Virus record (IMG/VR): IMGVR_UViG_3300024430_000005 | Location: 1-43,106 of that record | Origin: a virus | DNA length: 43,106 nucleotides | Reading direction: 5' to 3' (one strand) | In this document: in pieces, positions 29,367 to 36,802 of the stretch | How positions within the stretch are numbered: the first letter of the stretch is position 1 | How the letters are laid out: every line of letters starts with the position of its first letter | The notes under the pieces: generated by a model | The model's input: the letters and a program-made list of their open reading frames with translations, nothing else | The model's database searches: none | What the model was told of the DNA's origin: nothing | Program-made: the position numbers and the translations under genes

Positions 29367-29506
29367 TGCCGGAGGCTCTCGCTGTCGTTGCCGTCGCGCT
29401 GGTCGTTGCTGGCATGGGCCTGATGCTCAATGGCGATGAAGATGCGTGGTGGACAGGGGTGGGTCTCGCTATCGCCGCGATAGTGCTGGCCCTGCTCCTG
29501 GGCTGA
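29366..29506 (+). CDS. 46-residue two-helix membrane peptide
   Basis: A very short gene. Its ATG overlaps the DUF6221 stop (TGATG). MPEALAVVAVALVVAGMGLM forms one membrane helix, NGDEDAWW a polar loop and VGLAIAAIVLALLLG a second helix. It stops one base before the opposing gene's stop (29507). The tight coupling and helical hairpin suggest a holin- or toxin-like partner of the RHH/DUF6221 cassette, but this is inference. Confidence 0.75.
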   Translation: MPEALAVVAVALVVAGMGLMLNGDEDAWWTGVGLAIAAIVLALLLG

Positions 29507-30379
29507 CTAAGCCCCCGCGTACCTCGGCCTGTAAAGGCCCTCGATCAGCGTTGCCGCCGTCGCACCCGTCAACGTCACCGACAGGCTGTTCACACCCTCC
29601 ACCAGCGGCCACAGATCCGGATAGCCCACGACGTTCGGCATCGCGTTCGTGCCCGACCCCAGCCGCACCGACTCACGGTTCGGCCGGGTGTCGATCACCA
29701 GCGACTCACCCGCAGCCAGGATCACGTTCACCGTCAGCGACCGCCCGGTGCTCAGATTCGCCAACGTCAGCGCCGACCCCGGGCCCGTCACCGTCCACAC
29801 CGGATACGCCGGCGCATCCATCTCCGACAGATCCAGGGCAAACTGCCCCTGCACCGTCGACGCCGACAGCGTCACCGGCGGGATCGGGAAGAACGGCACC
29901 GGAGCACCCAGGCCGAACCGCACCGTGCGCTCGTTGCCCAGCCACCACGGATCCGGGGCGTAGAACTGCGCGACGAACTTCCAGTGCAGGCCGACGCCGT
30001 TGACCGCACGCGACCGGTCGCCCTCGAGCCCGCCGGCGTAGTAGCAGCCGATCGACCGGGACTCGCCGACCTCGTTGAGGACCGACAGCGTGCCCATGCC
30101 GGCCTTCGGGCGCATGTCCCGCACCAGCGCGCGGGCCTTGTCGCGGAACTCGGCCTTCGTCTCACCTCTGATCATCAGGCCGAGGGTGAGAGTGCGAGCC
30201 TCCGCGCGGATCGCCTGCACCGTCACCCCGTCGGTGCTGGCGTACTGGTCGGTGACCATGTCGTACGTCGGCGACGCAAGGCCGGTGGTGCCATCGCCCA
30301 GGTGGAAATACCCGGCGGTCATGTCGGTGAGGTTGGTGAGCTTCCCGTCCGCGGAGGTCCAGAGGATCTGGTCAGCCAC
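29507..30379 (-). CDS. Distal tail (Dit-like) protein
   Basis: A 290-residue protein: GYFHLGDGTTGLASPTYDMVTD, VTVQAIRAEARTLTLGLMIRGETKAEFRDKARALVRDM and the later beta-galectin-like part (FYAPDPWWLGN) match siphophage Dit/minor tail proteins of the phage tail family. It follows the tape-measure gene, the standard place for Dit, and overlaps it by 8 bp. Confidence 0.8.
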   Translation of the reverse strand: MADQILWTSADGKLTNLTDMTAGYFHLGDGTTGLASPTYDMVTDQYASTDGVTVQAIRAEARTLTLGLMIRGETKAEFRDKARALVRDMRPKAGMGTLSVLNEVGESRSIGCYYAGGLEGDRSRAVNGVGLHWKFVAQFYAPDPWWLGNERTVRFGLGAPVPFFPIPPVTLSASTVQGQFALDLSEMDAPAYPVWTVTGPGSALTLANLSTGRSLTVNVILAAGESLVIDTRPNRESVRLGSGTNAMPNVVGYPDLWPLVEGVNSLSVTLTGATAATLIEGLYRPRYAGA

Positions 30380-33074
30380 GGAGGAACTCCATCGTCCGGT
30401 TGCTTCGCTCGACGGTGCGGGCGATCTGCGCCGCCGACGTCACGCCGTAGAAGTTGTTGACGTACGTGGCGCCGCCGCGGGTCAGGGCGGCCTCCTGCTC
30501 GGCGGTGCGGACCGTCTCGTGCCTGCCCGTGCCGTTCTTGACCAGCGAGATGCCGGGTGGGAGCAGGCCGCCCTTGTCATAGACCGACACGTGGACGTGG
30601 TCGCGGTGCTGCAGGGTGTCCCCACCGCCGCCGCCAGGGTGGCCGTAGGGCTGCCAGCCGCGACCGGAGTTGATCCGGTCCCGCCAGATCACGTACTTGG
30701 TGCCGAACGCCCCGGGGTTGTTGACGAACCAGTTGGCGACCGCGTTGCCGCGGGCGATCGACGCCGCCGAGCGGTAGTTGGGGATCATCACGTCGATGGC
30801 CTTGCCGAGCGCGTGATCCGACAGCGTGTTGGTGCCCGCGATGTTGCGGTAGGAGTAGCCGCCGATGTTGGTCAGGCCGAACGTCCGCATCACGAACGCA
30901 CGGGCCGCAGCAGCCACCGGACCCAACCCGCCAACGCCGTTCGGGGAACCGCCCGACGCGCCGAACGACCCGCCACCAGTCAGGACGGAGCTACTCGACT
31001 TGTCGAACAGCTCCTTGGCCTTCTTGACCGCCCGCGCCCAGATGTTCTTCGCCAGACCGGGCACGATCTCGCCGAGCATCCCCGCAGGCCCGGCGCCGAT
31101 GCGGACCGTCTCCGGCATCGCCTGCTGGGCCAGTCCGGCGCCGGGCAGCAGGCCGGCGAGGAAGCCGCCGGTCCCCTCGCCGCGCATCCACCCGGGAATC
31201 TCGAGCACGCCACCGTCGGCGAAGCCCTGCCGGATGTTGGGCAGCGGCACCTCAGCGGCGAGCGCTCGACGAAGACCGGCCTCGCCCTCGGTGCGGGCGA
31301 TCTTGTTGAGGGTGTCGATGTTCGCCCGGCCCAGCGCACGGGTGAACTCCGGGCGCATCACGGCCTCGCCGCCGGACAAGTCGAGGATGCCGGCGGTCGG
31401 GGAGACGAAGCGGTGCACGTCGCGGCCCGGCGTGTAGCCCGGGATGACGCCACCGGAAGCCAGGCGAACCGCGGCGACATCGTCGCCGTCCCACAGATTG
31501 TTCACCTTGTTCCACAGCCTGCGGATGCCGTTGTTCCACACCACATCGACGACCGCCTGCAGCGGGCGCCGGAGCGTGTCGGACAGGCCGCTCCACAGGG
31601 ACCGGATGCCGCTGACCGCCGACGAGAACGAGCGGCGCACCGTCTCACCGATGTCACGGAAAGCGTTGAACACGGGCCGGATGACGCCCGACCAGACGGC
31701 GCTGATCCCCGACGACAGGCTCCGCCACGCCGAGCCGATCGCGGCGAACACCGGCCGCAGGACACCGTTCCACAGCGCGGAGATCCCAGCCTGCAGAGCG
31801 GCCCACGCAGGCTTGATGAGGTTGTCCCACGCCCAGCGGACCGCCACACCGAGCGCGCGCCAGGCGACCATGATCGCGTTGAAGGCGGGGCGCAGGACGT
31901 TCTCCCACATCCACTTGCCGGCCGCGGCGACCGCGCGGAACGCCGTGTCGACGATCCTGCGGAACGTGTCGGACCGCTGGTAGGCGATGACCAAGATGGC
32001 GATGAGTCCGCCGATCGCCGCCACGACCAGTCCGATCGGGTTCGCCAGCAGGACCGCGTTGAACGCCGCGACCGCGGCGATGACGGTCTTGATGAACATG
32101 AACGCCCGGAACGCTGCGAGCATCGCTCCGAGCGCGGCCACGACGGGCACGATCACGTCCCGGTTGCGGCCGATCCAACGAGCGAAGTCGGCCACAGCGG
32201 GCAAGACGCTGCCGGTGATGAACTCGCCGACCCGCTGCAAGGTCGGCAGGATGTTCTGACGGAACGACGCCGCCCACCCGGCGACCGCAGGAACCGCGCG
32301 GTCCGTGATCCACGAAGCCAACCGGCCGATGACCGGCAGCAGGTAGCCGCCGAGCTGCTCGCCCAGGTTCCCTGCGATCACCCGGAGCCGCTGCATCGGG
32401 TCCGCGGCAGCCGCAGCCGCGCCGCCGAACTGGGTCTGCAACTCGCCGAGGATGATCTTTTGCGCGCCGAGGGTGTTACCCGACTCGACGAGCGTCCGGA
32501 TCTGCTCCTTCTGCTGCTTGGTGAACTGCACGCCGGCGCGACCGAGCGCGGTGACGCCCTTGATCGGGTCGTTCAGCGCCTTACCGAGCTGCATCGCCGC
32601 GTTGCGGGGCTCGGTGCCCATCGCCACGGCCATGTCGGTCGCCGCGGCGGCGGCCTGGTTGAAGATGTCGTTGCCCTTGCCGACCTCGTTGCGGACGTTG
32701 GTGAACGTCAGCAGCAGGTTCGCGCCGGACTGGATCGCCTCGTCATCGACAGCGGTCTTGTTGCTGATCGCGGTAGCCAGGTCCCCGACCTGCTTCGCGG
32801 TGATGTTCGCGGCCCCGCCGGTGGACTTGATCGCCGCGGACGTGAGCCGGCTGATGCGCTGCGACTCGGCGGCGTCGGAGATGAACCCGGCGAACATGGT
32901 GCCCAGGCCGGCGGCGGCGAGCGCGCCGGCGGCGAGCTTCATGCCCGAGGAGATCGACGACCCGAAGCCGTGGCCCTGCTTGCCGGCCTTCTCGGCGGCA
33001 TCCCCGACTTGCCGGAATGTGGGCGACGCCTTGTCCCGGGCCAGCAGGTCGAACACCAGGGACAGCGACGCCAC
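30372..33074 (-). CDS. Tape-measure protein with peptidase-like C-terminus
   Basis: A 900-residue protein from a GTG with GAAGGGA upstream. N-terminus SLSLVFDLLARDKASPTFRQVG; helical body with hydrophobic membrane segments (about 320-380, VVAALGAMLAAFRAF, IGLVVAAIGGLIAILVIA) and repeated W-rich units (WMWENVLRPAFNAIMVAWRAL). Near residue 752 SDHALGKAIDVM and near 825 HRDHVHVSVY form a zinc-peptidase-like (D,D-peptidase/ARB-07466-like) domain, probably for local cell-wall penetration. The tail end after that is a helical finger. It sets tail length and probably guides DNA across the membrane. Confidence 0.9.
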   Translation of the reverse strand: MASLSLVFDLLARDKASPTFRQVGDAAEKAGKQGHGFGSSISSGMKLAAGALAAAGLGTMFAGFISDAAESQRISRLTSAAIKSTGGAANITAKQVGDLATAISNKTAVDDEAIQSGANLLLTFTNVRNEVGKGNDIFNQAAAAATDMAVAMGTEPRNAAMQLGKALNDPIKGVTALGRAGVQFTKQQKEQIRTLVESGNTLGAQKIILGELQTQFGGAAAAAADPMQRLRVIAGNLGEQLGGYLLPVIGRLASWITDRAVPAVAGWAASFRQNILPTLQRVGEFITGSVLPAVADFARWIGRNRDVIVPVVAALGAMLAAFRAFMFIKTVIAAVAAFNAVLLANPIGLVVAAIGGLIAILVIAYQRSDTFRRIVDTAFRAVAAAGKWMWENVLRPAFNAIMVAWRALGVAVRWAWDNLIKPAWAALQAGISALWNGVLRPVFAAIGSAWRSLSSGISAVWSGVIRPVFNAFRDIGETVRRSFSSAVSGIRSLWSGLSDTLRRPLQAVVDVVWNNGIRRLWNKVNNLWDGDDVAAVRLASGGVIPGYTPGRDVHRFVSPTAGILDLSGGEAVMRPEFTRALGRANIDTLNKIARTEGEAGLRRALAAEVPLPNIRQGFADGGVLEIPGWMRGEGTGGFLAGLLPGAGLAQQAMPETVRIGAGPAGMLGEIVPGLAKNIWARAVKKAKELFDKSSSSVLTGGGSFGASGGSPNGVGGLGPVAAAARAFVMRTFGLTNIGGYSYRNIAGTNTLSDHALGKAIDVMIPNYRSAASIARGNAVANWFVNNPGAFGTKYVIWRDRINSGRGWQPYGHPGGGGGDTLQHRDHVHVSVYDKGGLLPPGISLVKNGTGRHETVRTAEQEAALTRGGATYVNNFYGVTSAAQIARTVERSNRTMEFLRG

Positions 33075-33076
33075 GG

Positions 33077-33631
33077 TCAGAGTCCCTTCAACAGTCGTCC
33101 CGCGTAGTCGGCGAGGACGTCGGTGATGTCGTCGGCGACCTGCGGGGCCCGGTCGCGGATCGTCTCGTCGAAGTAGCCCCTGGCCTCCGGGACGTCCTGC
33201 ACGACGAAGTTCTTGCCGCCGTTCTTCGGCTTCCCCCGGCGGCCGAACACCGGGTGCGGCACGCGGCCCTGCGTGGACATGCGCGGGTCGGACTTCTTGT
33301 CCTGGATCCGCACACCGGCGGTCTGGATCCCGGTGCGCGTGACCACCGACGGCGTGCGCTTGGCGACGTGCTTGGCAAGTCCGCCGCGTTGCGGCAGGTC
33401 ACGCGCGGCTGCAGCCTTGACAGCCTTCGGCAACGGCTTCGCGGCCTGCTTGACCGCCTTCTGCATCTCGTTCCGCAGCGAGCCCTTGCCGGTGCCGCCG
33501 ACCTCCTTGAGCCGCTTCGACAGCTCGTAGAACGCCCGCGCGCCCTGGTCGGACGACGTGGACGAGCCGGAGATCCGGCCGGTGACCGACTGGACGCCGC
33601 GGCGACCGGAGCCGCCGATAGGACTAGTCAC
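33077..33631 (-). CDS. Minor tail/connector-like protein
   Basis: A 184-residue basic protein: GARAFYELSKRLKEVGG, RNEMQKAVKQAAKPLPKAVKAAA and a beta-rich end (RGGLAKHVAKRTPSVVTRTGIQTAGVRIQDKK, GYFDETIRDRAPQVADDITDVLADYAGRL). It resembles HK97 gp10-like tail-completion or minor tail proteins found just upstream of the tape measure in actinophages. The GTG start overlaps the stop of the small gene before it. Confidence 0.65.
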   Translation of the reverse strand: MTSPIGGSGRRGVQSVTGRISGSSTSSDQGARAFYELSKRLKEVGGTGKGSLRNEMQKAVKQAAKPLPKAVKAAAARDLPQRGGLAKHVAKRTPSVVTRTGIQTAGVRIQDKKSDPRMSTQGRVPHPVFGRRGKPKNGGKNFVVQDVPEARGYFDETIRDRAPQVADDITDVLADYAGRLLKGL

Positions 33632-33846
33632 CGTTGGCGCCGCCAGCGGTCGAGCGCGTCCGCAATCGTCACCGCATCAACGACTGCATCGAAGGACTGC
33701 GCGTGGCTACAAGGCGGCGCAATGGGACGGCGGTAGACCACGCGCCGGATTCCCTCGACGGCCGTGCGCATAGCGGCGCCACCGCTCGCTGACGGCGACG
33801 CCTTGTCCCTCGCTAGGAGGTCGAAGATGAGCGCCAAGCTGTTCAT
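33628..33846 (-). CDS. Small gene resembling the tape-measure start
   Basis: A 72-residue ORF from the ATG at 33846, overlapping the chaperone stop (ATGA). Its first 17 residues SLALIFDLLARDKASPS nearly match the tape-measure N-terminus SLSLVFDLLARDKASPT, and the DNA is alike in that stretch (33784-33845 vs 33018-33073). After that it becomes unrelated. It may be a duplicated or displaced tape-measure start that became a separate gene. Confidence 0.6.
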   Translation of the reverse strand: MNSLALIFDLLARDKASPSASGGAAMRTAVEGIRRVVYRRPIAPPCSHAQSFDAVVDAVTIADALDRWRRQR

Positions 33847-34070
33847 CACGCAACTCCTAGGGCTCGGCGCAACCGCATCTGCTCGTCGTCCACGTCCGCG
33901 GGCTGCGGAGCCGCGACCAGCGCCTCGTCGAACTGCGCCACCGACTCCGCCAGCGTCGGCAGGTCACCGCCCTCGCCCGACATCACGAACTGCAACGCCG
34001 CGATCTGCCGGTCGGCGAGCACCTGCCGTTCGAGCTGCTCGACGAGCAGCACGTACGCCAGATCGCACAC
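33846..34070 (-). CDS. Tail assembly chaperone, downstream part (T-like)
   Basis: The 74-residue frame MCDLAYVLLVEQLERQVLADRQIAALQFVMSGEGG starts at a weak GTG, but the same frame is open far upstream in the G gene. It is -1 relative to the G frame, as required for the usual G-T fusion made by programmed -1 frameshift. No clear X-XXY-YYZ heptamer is visible near the G stop, so the slip site is uncertain and the alternative is independent initiation at 34070. Confidence 0.55.
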   Translation of the reverse strand: MCDLAYVLLVEQLERQVLADRQIAALQFVMSGEGGDLPTLAESVAQFDEALVAAPQPADVDDEQMRLRRALGVA

Positions 34071-34081
34071 GTCCCGCAGGC

Positions 34082-34528
34082 TCAGGAAGCCGAAGCCCGC
34101 ATCCGCTGCACGATGAACTCGGCCTTGTCCGCCCGGCCCGCCAACTCGAGCTCCCGAACCAACTGCAGCTCCGGCTGCACCGATGAGACCGGCTCGGACT
34201 CGGACTTCGGCTCGATGACCGTCAGCCCAGCCGAAGAGTCGGAGGGCCGCCCAGTAGGGCGCTCGGAGATCACCGCGATCGCCGCCTGCACCGCGGCCAT
34301 CAGGTCGTCACCGTCGGCGCGGGACTTCGTCGCGGCGCGCTGGAACCGCGACCAGTCCTGCTCGGCGATGCACTGCTCAAGCAGGTCGTACATCGCGGCG
34401 AGGCCCGCCATGTCCTCGGAGTCGACGCCGGAGTCCGCGAGGTGCGCGAACCGCATCAGCGGCATCAGACCGATCTTGTCCGCGACCGCGAACGACTCGC
34501 CGGCGAACTCGATGCTGCGGTCAGACAC
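34082..34528 (-). CDS. Tail assembly chaperone, upstream part (G-like)
   Basis: A 148-residue helical protein: MSDRSIEFAGESFAVADKIGLMPLMRFAHLADSG, then a charged helical middle (LLEQCIAEQDWSRFQ), SAGLTVIEPKSESEPVS and a short C-terminus. Position between major tail protein and tape measure, with an open -1 frame downstream, fits the conserved G chaperone. It binds the tape measure before tail assembly. Confidence 0.75.
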   Translation of the reverse strand: MSDRSIEFAGESFAVADKIGLMPLMRFAHLADSGVDSEDMAGLAAMYDLLEQCIAEQDWSRFQRAATKSRADGDDLMAAVQAAIAVISERPTGRPSDSSAGLTVIEPKSESEPVSSVQPELQLVRELELAGRADKAEFIVQRMRASAS

Positions 34529-35108
34529 GCGACGTCCCAGCGCCCCACATCTTCCACGGCTTCGCGCCGCTCGTGGGGACCTCCATGTTGAACGTGCACG
34601 GGATCGCCGAGATCGACGGGGCCTTCTGGAAGGCCGTCGAAATCTCGCCGCCCTGCAACGTCTGGCGCAGCAGGATCCGCACCGTGTCGTCGGTCGACTG
34701 CCACAGGACCATCGACCGAACCTCGGTTCCCGGGTCCGGCGGCTCGAGCGTCGTCACCTCCGTGCCAGCGGTGCCGGTCGGCGTCAGCGCCGCGACACCA
34801 CCGTTGAGGGCGCGGCGGTAGTTCGACAGCGTCCACGACGCCAGATTGAAGGCGATGTTGCCCGACCGCCCGGTGGTGGCGTACTGGATCGGGTCGAAGA
34901 ACTCGGCGACGGTGATCGCCTCAACCTCAGACGAGTACGTGAACGTCGACCCCTCGGTGGTGGCTCCGAGCGGGATCCATGCGACCGGGATCGCGTCGGT
35001 CAGCTTGCTGCCGGCGACCGTGGCGGTCGGCTCGGCGGTGCCGATCGGGGCAACCCACAGGTAGCCCGGGTCGGTCAGGATGTTCGGCCGTGCAACGGCG
35101 GGAGGCAT
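34521..35108 (-). CDS. Major tail protein
   Basis: A 195-residue protein: MPPAVARPNILTDPGYLWVAPIG, EGSTFTYSSEVEAITVAEFFDPIQYATTGRSGNIAFNLASW and a C-terminal KPWKMWGAG motif. The size, the gp5-like beta fold and the place between connector and chaperone genes fit the tail-tube subunit. It has no extra C-terminal Ig domain. Confidence 0.8.
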   Translation of the reverse strand: MPPAVARPNILTDPGYLWVAPIGTAEPTATVAGSKLTDAIPVAWIPLGATTEGSTFTYSSEVEAITVAEFFDPIQYATTGRSGNIAFNLASWTLSNYRRALNGGVAALTPTGTAGTEVTTLEPPDPGTEVRSMVLWQSTDDTVRILLRQTLQGGEISTAFQKAPSISAIPCTFNMEVPTSGAKPWKMWGAGTSRV

Positions 35109-35111
35109 CGG

Positions 35112-35345
35112 TCAGCCCTTCTCTTCGATGCCGGCGGCCTGCCGACCGGCCTTGGTGGTGGTCTTGGCGACGGCGTCCTGCGGCACGACACCGCGGTCGA
35201 CGTGACCGACGGGGACGGGGTCGCCCTCGCTGAACGCGTTGACGCCCTCGATCTGAATGGGGCGCAGGGCAACGTAGGTGCCGTACTCGCGGGCCCGCTC
35301 TGCTTCGCGGTCCTCCACGGTCTGCGGGGGCAGGGGGGTGGTCAT
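35112..35345 (-). CDS. Small protein between connector and tail tube
   Basis: A 77-residue protein from the ATG at 35345, with GGAAGGA seven bases before it: MTTPLPPQTVEDREAERARE, YVALRPIQIEGVNAFSEGDPVPVGHVD, KTTTKAGRQAAGIEEKG. Acidic and basic mixed, unknown. The longer frame to 35747 runs against the tail terminator gene. Confidence 0.6.
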   Translation of the reverse strand: MTTPLPPQTVEDREAERAREYGTYVALRPIQIEGVNAFSEGDPVPVGHVDRGVVPQDAVAKTTTKAGRQAAGIEEKG

Positions 35346-35365
35346 GCGGATTCCTTCCGAGAGGG

Positions 35366-35809
35366 TCAGGGCCTGGCGAGGTACGTGAGGGTCACCGTCA
35401 GACGCTGAGCGGCGCCGGCGGTGTTCTGAACGGGCTGCACATCGACAGCGAGGGACGCGGTCGACGACGGGGACATGACGCCGAGGGTGTGATCGCCGAC
35501 CACCCAGTCCTGCCAGGCGTCGAACAGGGCGAACGCCTGCGCGCGGACGACGGAGATGTTGACGTCGCCGGTAGTGCACACCACCTCGGAGCGGATGGTT
35601 CCGGCTTCCTCCCACGGCCAGGCTTCGGGCGTGGACTGCTCGAGGCTGCCGCCGAAGTCCTCGCCGAGCACGAAACCCACTGTGACGTAACCCGCCGGGG
35701 CTTCCTGTGTCACTGGCGGGCCGTCGAATACCCGCACGTCGGACCAACCGGGCAGAGTCGGCAAGTGGGACACCAGCCGCGCGACGACCGTCGGCCAGGC
35801 GCTGCTCAT
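35366..35809 (-). CDS. Tail terminator-like protein
   Basis: A 147-residue protein: MSSAWPTVVARLVSHLPTLPGWSDVRVFDGPPVT, VTVGFVLGEDFGGSLEQ, AFALFDAWQDWVVGDHTLG and SLAVDVQPVQNTAGAAQRLTVTLTYLARP. The pattern fits HK97 gp10-like/tail-completion proteins, which cap the tube. Position before the tail tube supports this. Confidence 0.65.
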   Translation of the reverse strand: MSSAWPTVVARLVSHLPTLPGWSDVRVFDGPPVTQEAPAGYVTVGFVLGEDFGGSLEQSTPEAWPWEEAGTIRSEVVCTTGDVNISVVRAQAFALFDAWQDWVVGDHTLGVMSPSSTASLAVDVQPVQNTAGAAQRLTVTLTYLARP

Positions 35810-36345
35810 GTCACCGAAGGCCGCAGATAGGGCTCCAGCAGAGACTGGACCCGGTAGGGCAACAGAAAGCCCGATCCCGCGGACCGCAGCTCGTCATCGC
35901 CGGTGCCGGTCAGCGCTGCCGGCGCTGACCCGCGCTGCGACTCCCACAGGTGCTTGGTCAGTTCCAGCACCGCGGCCTCGAGGTCGGCGGGCAGAGGCGC
36001 GGCGCGACCCGACTGGTATGTAACCCGCACGCTGCGCGGCAGGCCCGCATACCCGTAGCCGAACTCCGAATACAGCAGCCCCGCCTCAGAGTCCAAGTCG
36101 AAGCCGGCCACCGTAGTCACTGCATCCGCGACTACCGACGTCACCGCGATCACCGGTGGGCGGCGCAGCACGATCGGATTCCGGCCGCCGTGATGCACCT
36201 CGGTGACCGTTACCGGGCTCAGCGGACCAACGCGTGCGGCGATCGCCGCTTCAGCCCGGTCTAGCGTGAGGACGAGCTCATTGTCGCTGCCCGTGCTCGT
36301 GATGTTCAGGAAATCCTTCACGTCCTGCAGGGGGACGACGGCCAC
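35806..36345 (-). CDS. Head-tail connector (adaptor) protein
   Basis: A 179-residue protein from a GTG at 36345, with GAGGGG upstream: MAVVPLQDVKDFLNITSTGSDNELVLTLDRAEAAIAARVG matches the helical bundle of gp6-like head-tail adaptors; a beta-rich insert and a later helix (LEAAVLELTKHLWES) follow. It would bind the portal at the neck. Confidence 0.8.
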   Translation of the reverse strand: MAVVPLQDVKDFLNITSTGSDNELVLTLDRAEAAIAARVGPLSPVTVTEVHHGGRNPIVLRRPPVIAVTSVVADAVTTVAGFDLDSEAGLLYSEFGYGYAGLPRSVRVTYQSGRAAPLPADLEAAVLELTKHLWESQRGSAPAALTGTGDDELRSAGSGFLLPYRVQSLLEPYLRPSVT

Positions 36346-36369
36346 CGGTGCATCCCCTCATCAAGTCGG

Positions 36370-36400
36370 CCGCCGGGCACCCGTAGTGGGCGCCCGGCGG
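36370..36400. terminator. Long hairpin between capsid and connector genes
   Basis: CCGCCGGGC (36370-36378) pairs with GCCCGGCGG (36392-36400), with an A/C mismatch and three more paired bases around GTAGT. No U-run. It lies between the small gene after the capsid and the connector genes, so it may set the ratio of capsid to tail transcripts. Confidence 0.55.
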
Positions 36401-36406
36401 ACCGGT

Positions 36407-36637
36407 CTACTTGCTGTCGGACGGGCGGGCGGCCTTGTTCGGGGCCGACCGCTGCGCCTTGTTGTCCGTGTCGTCGCCGGACTGCGCCTTCTCCGACTTC
36501 CGCTCACGGACCTGCTCGACGTAGCCGGCGTTCACCCAGGGCTGGGCGTCACCGTCGGACACGTCGAACTCGTCGCCCTCCAGGTACTGCTTGTCTTCGT
36601 GCACCACCTGGTACGGGCCAACCACTCGAACCTTCAT
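36407..36637 (-). CDS. 76-residue capsid-linked protein
   Basis: MKVRVVGPYQVVHEDKQYLEGDEFDVSDGDAQPWVNAGYVEQV is a small beta-barrel; the end (KSEKAQSGDDTDNKAQRS) is charged. Small proteins of this kind often follow the capsid gene in actinophages and may act as decoration or accessory proteins. Function unknown. Confidence 0.65.
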   Translation of the reverse strand: MKVRVVGPYQVVHEDKQYLEGDEFDVSDGDAQPWVNAGYVEQVRERKSEKAQSGDDTDNKAQRSAPNKAARPSDSK

Positions 36638-36642
36638 GTTCC

Positions 36643-36789
36643 TCAGCCCTCCGAGATGATCTCGGCCGCGCGGAGCGCCGCGAGAATGGCGTTGACCTTG
36701 GCGATGACGTCGGCGAGGGTGGCCCCGCCTGCCAGGTCGGCGATGACGGCGCTCACCGTGTACTGGTTGTCGACCGGGTCGATTGGCAT
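36643..36789 (-). CDS. 48-residue head protein
   Basis: A short gene: MPIDPVDNQYTVSAVIADLA and AKVNAILAALRAAEIISEG. Its stop lies six bases before the next ATG, and GAGG near that stop serves the 36637 start. It lies just downstream of the major capsid protein. Possibly a small decoration or neck protein. Confidence 0.6.
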   Translation of the reverse strand: MPIDPVDNQYTVSAVIADLAGGATLADVIAKVNAILAALRAAEIISEG

Positions 36790-36802
36790 GGCCGGCTCCC
36801 GA

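Noticed and set aside
30075-33107. A 1010-residue plus-strand reading frame
   Set aside because: It is the opposite-strand shadow of the tape measure and Dit genes: Arg/Gly/Asp-rich sequence without domains, produced by GC-rich codon bias.
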